Positions 58,893 to 64,000 of a DNA stretch of 64,000 nucleotides are shown one piece after another. Location of the stretch: NCBI GenBank assembly GCA_020199775.1, contig JAIVJZ010000041.1, forward strand, positions 62,001-126,000. Direction: 5' to 3'. Under the pieces are notes generated by a model, which searched no databases, was not told the DNA's origin, and saw only the letters and a program-made list of their open reading frames with translations. Each line of letters begins with the position of its first letter. Within the stretch, counting starts at the first letter, position 1. The translations under genes were made by a program, and so were the position numbers. The DNA is from Acidobacteriota bacterium. Lineage in GTDB: Bacteria; Acidobacteriota; Blastocatellia; Pyrinomonadales; Pyrinomonadaceae.

Positions 58893-59558
58893 CTAAGACT
58901 TGTCCAACGTGCGCTTGGCGAAATACCAGTCCGTCACGTCATAGTCGGATTGCAGTCGCTTCTCGGCGTCGGCGACGGTCTGCGGCGGCGGGACGATGAC
59001 CTGCTCGCCGGGCTTCCAGTTGGCGGGCGTGGCGCAGGCGTTGGCGTCGGCGGTTTGGAGGCCGTCGATGGCGCGCAGGATTTCGTCTATGTTGCGCCCG
59101 AGCGACATCGGGTAATAGATGAGCGCGCGAATGATGCCCTTGTCGTCGATGACGAAGACGGCGCGCACGGTGGCCGTCTCGGACGCCGCCGGGTGAATCA
59201 GCCCGTACTTCTGCGCGACCTTCGTGTCGAGGTCGGCGATGACCGGGAAGTCTATCTTCACGTCCGGGAAGTGCGACTCGATGCTCCTGATCCAGGCGAT
59301 GTGCGCGGGGACGGAATCGACGGAGAGTCCGACGAGTTTGACGCCGCGTTTTTTGAACTCCTCGCCGCGGCGCGCGAATTCGATGAACTCTGTGGAACAG
59401 ACCGGCGTGAAGTCGGCCGGGTGCGAAAACAGCACGACCCAACTGCCCTTGAAGTCCGCGAGTTTCAACGCGCCCTGCGTGGACTTCGCTTCAAAGTCGG
59501 GAGCCGGTTCGTTGATGCGCGGCAGCGACGCAACGGCCGCCGTCTCGGTTGTGCTCAT
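58893..59558 (-). CDS. 1-Cys peroxiredoxin (Prx6 type)
   Basis: 221 residues. Peroxidatic Cys in SHPADFTPVCSTEF; Arg in VRAVFVIDDKGIIRALIYYPMSLGRNIDEILRAIDGLQ. The C-terminal block ANACATPANWKPGEQVIVPPP is characteristic of the Prx6 subfamily. It reduces hydrogen and organic peroxides. The Cys in the C-terminal block is an archaeal/bacterial Prx6 feature that can act in resolution. GAGGAG precedes the ATG. Confidence 0.94.
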   Translation of the reverse strand: MSTTETAAVASLPRINEPAPDFEAKSTQGALKLADFKGSWVVLFSHPADFTPVCSTEFIEFARRGEEFKKRGVKLVGLSVDSVPAHIAWIRSIESHFPDVKIDFPVIADLDTKVAQKYGLIHPAASETATVRAVFVIDDKGIIRALIYYPMSLGRNIDEILRAIDGLQTADANACATPANWKPGEQVIVPPPQTVADAEKRLQSDYDVTDWYFAKRTLDKS

Positions 59559-59683
59559 AAGAATTTCTCCTCTTTAAAGTTGCTGGATTTGATTAGAGCG
59601 ACTCGGCAAACTCAATTAAGTGAAGCCTTGTATATCACAAAATCCGCGCCTTGACCCGTGCTAAAATTTGCCTCACACGATAT

Positions 59684-59752
59684 GGTGCAAAATGCGCGCA
59701 CCCGCGCGCACTTCGTTGAAGCAGCCCCTCGACGGCAGCGGCGAGGGGCTGC
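59684..59752. promoter_or_regulatory. Dyad and hairpin upstream of a sigma-54 promoter (possible enhancer site)
   Basis: GGTGC-N9-GCACC at 59684-59702 is an inverted repeat about 115 nt upstream of the sigma-54 promoter, where NtrC-type activators bind. A further 11-bp hairpin (GCAGCCCCTCG / CGAGGGGCTGC, 59721-59731 / 59742-59752) may terminate or insulate. Confidence 0.4.
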
Positions 59753-59814
59753 CCGCAATGCGAAAACCCGGCTATTTTGGCGTTTTTTCCGCGCGAAGTA
59801 AATCGGGCCGGCAG

Positions 59815-59831
59815 TGGCACACCCATTGCTA
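59815..59831 (+). promoter_or_regulatory. Sigma-54 (-24/-12) promoter
   Basis: TGGCAC-N5-TTGCTA, with the invariant GG and GC separated by exactly 10 nt. It is about 85 nt upstream of ATG 59917 and on its strand. A sigma-54 activator (NtrX-like) is encoded in the same window. Confidence 0.7.
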
Positions 59832-59916
59832 AAGTTATCTAACGACGGCGGCTCGCAAGTACTTAAGGGAGTTTCGACGGCACATGCGAACCGCTTTTCT
59901 CGGAGAGAGAATGATT

Positions 59917-60645
59917 ATGAAAACCAATAAAATTTTGGCGCAACGCGCCCTGAGTTTAATCGCACTTCTCGCCATTGTCGCCGCGACGGTGATTCCGGCG
60001 TCGGCGCAGACGCGGCGTCGTCCGCGCCCGCGCGTCAGGCGTCCGGCGGTGACGCGCACGGTGACGCCGCCGGTCAGGTATTACACGCTCGGCGCAGACC
60101 AGACGATCCGCGTGCGCATGGACAACGAACTCAACTCAAGGACGGCGCGCGTCGGCGACCGCTTCTCGACCACGACGGTTGATCCGGTCTATGCCGACGG
60201 CGTGGAAGTGATTCCGGCGGGCAGCAAAGTCTGGGGTCGCGTCACGACCGTGAAGCGCGCCGAGCGACGTTCGCCCGGCACGATCTCAGTGAATTTCAAC
60301 ACGGTGGAGATGCCGAACCGTGCGAAGTACACCGTCAACGGCTCGCTGTCGAGTTTGTCGGGCGATAACGACAGCGTGAACGCCGACAACGAGAGCACCG
60401 TCGAGGGCAGGTCGAACGAGAAGCGCGACATCGTCTTCATCGGCGGCGGCGCGGCGACGGGCGCGATCATCGGCGCGATTGCGGGCGGCGGCAAAGGCGC
60501 TGGTCTAGGCGCACTCATCGGCGGCGCGCTCGGCACGGGCGGCAGGGTCTACGAGAAAGAGCAGCAGGCGGTGGTCAAAGCGGGCACGGAGTTCGGCGTG
60601 AGTCTGAACCGCAACGTGAGTTTGCCCGAATACCGCACGCGGTAA
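59917..60645 (+). CDS. Secreted glycine-zipper protein, paralog of 6681-7760
   Basis: 242 residues. Signal peptide (ALSLIALLAIVAATVIPASAQ), then an Arg/Pro-rich linker and a beta domain (IRVRMDNELNSRTARVGDRFSTTTVDPVY). The glycine zipper GGAATGAIIGAIAGGGKGAG precedes the C-terminal EFGVSLNRNVSLPEYRTR. The order and the IIGAIAGGGKGA motif match the second half of the paralog, which has extra Gly-Tyr repeats. Start ATG 59917 is 9 nt after GGAGAG; an ATG at 59911 is closer to it. Probably envelope-located. Confidence 0.82.
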   Translation: MKTNKILAQRALSLIALLAIVAATVIPASAQTRRRPRPRVRRPAVTRTVTPPVRYYTLGADQTIRVRMDNELNSRTARVGDRFSTTTVDPVYADGVEVIPAGSKVWGRVTTVKRAERRSPGTISVNFNTVEMPNRAKYTVNGSLSSLSGDNDSVNADNESTVEGRSNEKRDIVFIGGGAATGAIIGAIAGGGKGAGLGALIGGALGTGGRVYEKEQQAVVKAGTEFGVSLNRNVSLPEYRTR

Positions 60646-60688
60646 AGTTTTAACGAGACTGACACCCTCACAAGGGAGTCGGTGCGGA

Positions 60689-60728
60689 GGAAGCCCGCCA
60701 GCGAAGGGGAGAGCGCGGGCGGGCTTCC
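60689..60728 (+). terminator. Hairpin with conserved 16-nt apical sequence (copy 1)
   Basis: 11-bp stem GGAAGCCCGCC / GGCGGGCTTCC around an apex containing GCGAAGGGGAGAGCGC. No T-run follows, so it may not terminate by itself. Confidence 0.65.
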
Positions 60729-60789
60729 GATGAACCTCAACCGAGAGTTTCCGATTCACTCCCCGCGAGTTTGAAAATTTCGACGAGTT

Positions 60790-60823
60790 CGGTCGCCCCT
60801 GTTATTACGTAAGTGAGCGACCG
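60790..60823. repeat. Small hairpin between two same-loop terminators
   Basis: CGGTCGC / GCGACCG stem with a 20-nt loop that includes the palindrome TTACGTAA. Confidence 0.5.
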
Positions 60824-60827
60824 CACA

Positions 60828-60872
60828 AGAGACCCGTTTGCGAAGGGGAGAGCGCAAACGGGTCTCTTTTTA
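60828..60872. terminator. Bidirectional terminator hairpin with the same apical sequence (copy 2)
   Basis: 14-bp stem AGAGACCCGTTTGC / GCAAACGGGTCTCT (60828-60841 / 60854-60867) followed by TTTTTATTT. The apex carries the same GCGAAGGGGAGAGCGC as copy 1, 139 nt away, on an unrelated stem. Confidence 0.85.
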
Positions 60873-61052
60873 TTTCCCCACCCGATTCCCTACCTCGCGC
60901 GCTTGAGATAGTAATCCGCCCGCCTTCTTCCGCGTCGGCTTCTTATATTCTGAGACCTTCTTGAGACCCACCGCATGCACCTCGTTCGGGTCTTTCCCGA
61001 ACTGCGCCTTGTTCGGCGGCGCGCGTTGCGCGAGCCGCCGGCCGATGACCGC
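60870..61052 (-). other. Coding-like in-frame stretch downstream of the DUF3465 stop
   Basis: After the TAG at 61053-61055 the same frame stays open for 60 codons, ending TAA right at the terminator. Of these, 45 have G or C in third position. The peptide (AVIGRRLAQRAPPNKAQFGK ... VGLKKVSEYKKPTRKKAGG) is Lys/Arg-rich and not repeat-like. It has no good start codon other than a GTG at VHAVGLKKV. It could be a decayed gene, a readthrough extension, or a separate small gene. Confidence 0.4.
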
Positions 61053-61550
61053 CTACTGGTAAAGTTCGCCATTGTGCTTGATCCAGCCCGCCGGGTGACG
61101 TTTGCCCGGATCGCGGTGTGTCCAGTGAATCACGCCGCCTTCGGCGTTCCATTCATACTCGCCGCTGAACGAAACCGCGTCGCCTTTGCGAAGTCCGACA
61201 ACTCTCGTCGCCAGATCGATGTTGTGCGAGATGAGCAGCGTCTGACCCGAGGCGAGTGCCACGATAAACCGCTGATGCCGGCTTCCATCGTTGTCGTCCG
61301 AGAGCACCCTTTGAACGACGCCCTGCCCTTCTACCAGAATGTTGCTCGTGCGTTGCGCGAAGGCGCGGGCGAGCGCCTCGTCGCCGCCCGAGAGCGCGCG
61401 GGGCGACCTGCGGGGCTTACGCTGGCGGGATTTCTGTGCGGCTTCAGCCTTGAAACTATACGAACTATCAGGCAGAGAGGCGCTCAAGAGAAGACTGAGG
61501 CCGAAGATAAGCGATACAAGTTTACGCGTATTTTGTCTCATCATGACCAT
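61053..61550 (-). CDS. Secreted DUF3465 protein
   Basis: 165 residues. Signal peptide (LVSLIFGLSLLLSASLPDSSYS) and basic linker, then the DUF3465 domain: VVQRVLSDDNDGSRHQRFIV, GQTLLISHNIDLATRV, LRKGDAVSFSGEYEWNAEGGVIHWTHRDPGKRHPAGWIKHNG. The conserved His residues suggest metal binding; the family is uncharacterised. GGAGAAG lies 9 nt before ATG 61550. Confidence 0.88.
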   Translation of the reverse strand: MVMMRQNTRKLVSLIFGLSLLLSASLPDSSYSFKAEAAQKSRQRKPRRSPRALSGGDEALARAFAQRTSNILVEGQGVVQRVLSDDNDGSRHQRFIVALASGQTLLISHNIDLATRVVGLRKGDAVSFSGEYEWNAEGGVIHWTHRDPGKRHPAGWIKHNGELYQ

Positions 61551-61688
61551 GGCATCAATCTTCTCCTATAGCAATTCTGTAGCTACTCATAGAAATCTAA
61601 CGCCCCGCATCACCCGCCGCGACGAATCTTGATTAGCGGCAAGTTCTCGATGAAAGCCGCGCTATTCGCGGTCTGGTGCATGCCGTTG

Positions 61689-62393
61689 TTAGCCCGCGTC
61701 CGCCTCCGATTCTACGGAATCTGTTTCGGGCTTCATCCAACTAACAAGAATACGAAGCTCGTTTGCAAGGCGTGATAAAGCCTCCGAATCATCCCAAGTA
61801 ATTGTTACCGGCGCTATATCAATGTATGTAAGGGTCAGATTAGCCAATCTCTCGTCTCCATCAAACCACGTCGCCATTTCCACCTCATTATGCCTGAATG
61901 TCTTTTCGTTCACATCAATGCGATTCTCCCCAAATGACGCACACTTTTCCGCATGCGCAAGAGTTTGGGAGGCATAGACTGCACCCAATATCATTTTTGT
62001 TGCGCTCTCAATACGCTTGCGTGGTTCTTTAGAGGAACGGTGGTCAAGCAAACTAGGCAGCCTTAGAGAGTGGCACCTCGAAGCAATTTCAGTCTCAGTA
62101 AATGACCTTGCCCGTCGATCATGGGCAAAATCATTTCGTATTCTCCGAATTAGATTAAGGTCGTGATACACCTCATGGCTTATTAAGCCGAGCACATAGG
62201 CAAATTTGATCTTTGAGCTAAAAGTAGAAAGGGGTTGCATCTGCTGAAAAAGCTCGTTCGTCTCCTTTATATCGCGCATAAATCGGCGTAGGAGTATTTC
62301 AAGCTCATGATCTAAAAATGCGGCGCAGAGCACGGCGGAGGCCCTATCGCTTTCATTATCGAGTTCAAGGTAAACGTGGTCGGATTCACTCAT
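61689..62393 (-). CDS. MltR-like / DUF4145-type protein, AT-rich codon use
   Basis: 234 residues. MltR-like core: ESDRASAVLCAAFLDHELEILLRRFM, PLSTFSSKIKFAYVLGLISHEVYHDLNLIRRIRNDFAHD. The second half (ATKMILGAVYASQTLAHAEKC ... NLTLTYIDIAPVTITWDDSE) is unrecognised. Codons are clearly more A/T-rich than all neighbouring genes, a sign of recent transfer. MltR is a mannitol-operon repressor in enterics, but most homologues with this domain have other, unknown roles and often lie in defence or accessory contexts. Confidence 0.65.
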   Translation of the reverse strand: MSESDHVYLELDNESDRASAVLCAAFLDHELEILLRRFMRDIKETNELFQQMQPLSTFSSKIKFAYVLGLISHEVYHDLNLIRRIRNDFAHDRRARSFTETEIASRCHSLRLPSLLDHRSSKEPRKRIESATKMILGAVYASQTLAHAEKCASFGENRIDVNEKTFRHNEVEMATWFDGDERLANLTLTYIDIAPVTITWDDSEALSRLANELRILVSWMKPETDSVESEADAG

Positions 62394-62499
62394 AGGCTTA
62401 CTATTAACTCAGCGGGCTAACGCATATTATACCGACTCATTCGCCCTAACTCCGCAATAGGGCGTGGGAGGCCGGGTGAGGCTTCCATAAAGCTCGCGG

Positions 62500-63816
62500 C
62501 TAGGGACGACTGGCAGCAGCGACGGCCGTTTCGTCGCGACGGTAGACGAGGCGGCCGGAGACGATGGTGGCGACGGGCGCGCCGCGCATCGTCCGGTTGT
62601 CGAAGGGCGTGTTGCGGCTTTTGGATTTCGAGGCGGAGGCTTTGAATGTCCAGACGTGTTCGGGGTCGAGGATGGTCACGTCGGCGTGTGCGCCGGGGCG
62701 GAGCGTGCCGCGATTCGCGAGTGAGAAAATCTTCGCGGGGTTGACCGAGCAGAGTTCGACGAGTCGTTCGAGGCCAACGACGCCACGGTGGACGAGTCGT
62801 TCGAAGGCGAGGCCGACGGCCGTCTCAAGGCCGGTGATGCCGAAGGGGGCTTGATCGTATTCGAGGGCTTTTTCGTCGGCGTGGTGCGGGGCGTGGTCGG
62901 TGGCGATGGCGTCAATCGTGCCGTCGGCGAGGGCTTCGATGATCGCTTCGAGGTGTTCGCGGCTGCGCAGAGGGGGGCACATTTTCGTGTTCGTGTCGTA
63001 GTCGCGGACGGCTTCGTCTTCGAGCGTGAAGTGGTGCGGCGTGACCTCGCATGTCACGTTCAGGCCGCGCTCCTTGGCGCGACGGACGGCCGCGAGCGCG
63101 CCGCGCGTGGAGACGTGCGCGAGGTGGACGCGCGCGCCCGTCAACTCGGCGAGCGCGATGTCGCGCAGGGCGTCCATCTCTTCGGCGAGCGCGGGGTGGC
63201 CGCGCAGGCCGAGGCGCAGAGACCAGTTCCCTTCGTGCATCACGCCGCCCGCCGTCAGGCTGCGATCCTCGCAGTGGTCGACGACGGGAAGGTCGAAGCC
63301 GCGCGCGTACTCCAACGCGCGGCGCATCACGCCCGCCGAAGGCACGGGGCGGCCGTCGTCAGAGACGGCGACGACGCCAGCGCGCCGCATCTCGCCCATC
63401 TCCGCGAGTTCCACGCCCTCGGAATTTTTGGTGATCGCGCCGACGGGAAAGACGTTCGCGGCGCGGGCGCGCTCCGCCTGCTCGATGATGAAACGCGTCA
63501 CGGCCGGGTTGTCGTTGACGGGGTCGGTGTTGGGCATCGCGCACACGCTCGTCCAACCGCCCGCGACGGCCGCCTGCGCGCCCGTCTCAATCGTCTCCTT
63601 GTATTCCTGCCCCGGCTCGCGCAGGTGCGTGTGCATGTCTATGAAGCCGGGCGCGACGACGAGACCCGTCGCGTCGAACACCTCTGCGCCTTCGGGCACG
63701 CCGTCATTGTGCGCGACGAGTGCGGCGACGCGTCCGTCCTCGATCAGTAAATTCTTACCGCCGTTCAACCCTTGCGTGGGGTCTATGAGGTAGCCGTTCG
63801 CGATGAGCAGTTTCAT
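62500..63816 (-). CDS. pyrC: Dihydroorotase
   Basis: 438 residues, type I amidohydrolase of pyrimidine synthesis. Metal motif [86 protein letters not shown] and [18 protein letters not shown]. The C-terminus carries [10 protein letters not shown]...[25 protein letters not shown]. pyrB would be expected upstream and is possibly the partial gene at the right edge. Confidence 0.95.
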   Translation of the reverse strand: MKLLIANGYLIDPTQGLNGGKNLLIEDGRVAALVAHNDGVPEGAEVFDATGLVVAPGFIDMHTHLREPGQEYKETIETGAQAAVAGGWTSVCAMPNTDPVNDNPAVTRFIIEQAERARAANVFPVGAITKNSEGVELAEMGEMRRAGVVAVSDDGRPVPSAGVMRRALEYARGFDLPVVDHCEDRSLTAGGVMHEGNWSLRLGLRGHPALAEEMDALRDIALAELTGARVHLAHVSTRGALAAVRRAKERGLNVTCEVTPHHFTLEDEAVRDYDTNTKMCPPLRSREHLEAIIEALADGTIDAIATDHAPHHADEKALEYDQAPFGITGLETAVGLAFERLVHRGVVGLERLVELCSVNPAKIFSLANRGTLRPGAHADVTILDPEHVWTFKASASKSKSRNTPFDNRTMRGAPVATIVSGRLVYRRDETAVAAASRP

Positions 63817-63819
63817 GGG

Positions 63820-63890
63820 AGGCTGTCGGTAGTCGGTTGCCCGTGGGCAGTTGCCGCTTGCCGTCGGTCAGTTATTCGTGGTCAGTTGGA
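63820..63890. repeat. GTCGGT/GTCAGTT-type short tandem repeats
   Basis: Degenerate 7-mer units (GTCGGTA, GTCGGTT, GTCAGTT) in the gap before pyrC. No clear inverted arm. It covers the stop of the frame at the right edge. Confidence 0.55.
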
Positions 63891-64000
63891 ATCCGCTGTT
63901 TTGACCCGCCGCTTTTGTTCCGCTCCGGCCTGTCCTCCTGCGGCGACGGGTTCGAGTTGTTCGGCCGCACTATTCGACGAAGTGACGGCCGGCGTCGCCC
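63882..64000 (-). CDS. C-terminal fragment of an unidentified protein (runs off right edge)
   Basis: The minus-strand frame from the window end to TGA at 63882 is open for 38 codons with high third-position G+C: ATPAVTSSNSAAEQLEPVAAGG followed by AGAEQKRRVKTADSN. Composition fits a disordered C-terminal tail. Position upstream of pyrC makes aspartate carbamoyltransferase a guess only. Confidence 0.35.
   Translation of the reverse strand, partial: ATPAVTSSNSAAEQLEPVAAGGQAGAEQKRRVKTADSN

Overview
The window is 64 kb of gene-dense, high-G+C bacterial chromosome. A diderm of the Acidobacteriota, probably Blastocatellia-like, fits best. Evidence: a secreted VWA protein of the kind typical of acidobacteria (13952-14992), an LPS inner-core heptose cluster, a class A PBP, many secreted peptidases and glycine-zipper proteins, and no archaeal, plastid or Gram-positive markers. 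The taxonomic call is inference from content only. No phage, plasmid, insertion sequence, CRISPR array or rRNA operon was seen.

Layout. 1-4.4 kb: NtrX/NtrY-type sigma-54 two-component pair and a CPBP protease. 4.4-7.8 kb: citrate synthase, SAM hydrolase and a glycine-zipper protein. 8-10.6 kb: cysteine desulfurase, an IscU-like protein and a Uma2 nuclease. 10.6-17.8 kb: TonB-domain protein, anti-sigma factor, ECF sigma factor, VWA protein and PBP1A. 17.9-25.4 kb: K+ channel, unusual SDR epimerase, then waaF-gmhB-hldE(kinase)-hldE(adenylyltransferase)-waaC and a membrane methyltransferase. 25.4-32.8 kb: DUF3108, GNAT, DUF4912-GH57-GDPD, AraC and inositol-phosphate synthase. 33-37.5 kb: a lone ClpB-D2-like AAA protein, HEAT-repeat protein, membrane J protein and a gene-free region with two unusual palindromes. 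37.5-44.6 kb: pepA, smpB, gpsA, plsY, cinA and a Ser/Thr kinase. 44.7-51.3 kb: TPR-like protein, LeuB-type dehydrogenase, prolyl oligopeptidase, M28 lipoprotein, 2Fe-2S ferredoxin and Fur. 51.4-53.1 kb: an intron-containing tRNA-Leu(UAA) abutting the wreck of a cyanophycin locus. 53.4-64 kb: DUF2071, DUF11, a LigD lacking its ligase domain, SGNH hydrolase, rhodanese, peroxiredoxin, a second glycine-zipper gene with a sigma-54 promoter, DUF3465, an AT-rich MltR-like gene and dihydroorotase.

Three observations stand out. (1) tRNA-Leu(UAA) at 51413-51740 is interrupted after U34 by a 242-nt group I intron, the arrangement best known from cyanobacteria and plastids. (2) At 51741-53058 lie fragments of cyanophycinase, cyanophycin synthetase and isoaspartyl dipeptidase, joined by deletions and a frameshift. 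(3) About 17 intergenic elements are built from degenerate tandem heptamers or octamers, usually folded into long inverted repeats. Several sequence families recur, and the elements run into gene ends and create false N-terminal extensions.

Many genes sit in same-strand runs with 4-nt ATGA or GTGA overlaps: sigma/anti-sigma, waaF/gmhB, GH57/GDPD and the 88-aa protein/HEAT gene. Convergent ends commonly carry perfect hairpins that look like bidirectional terminators.
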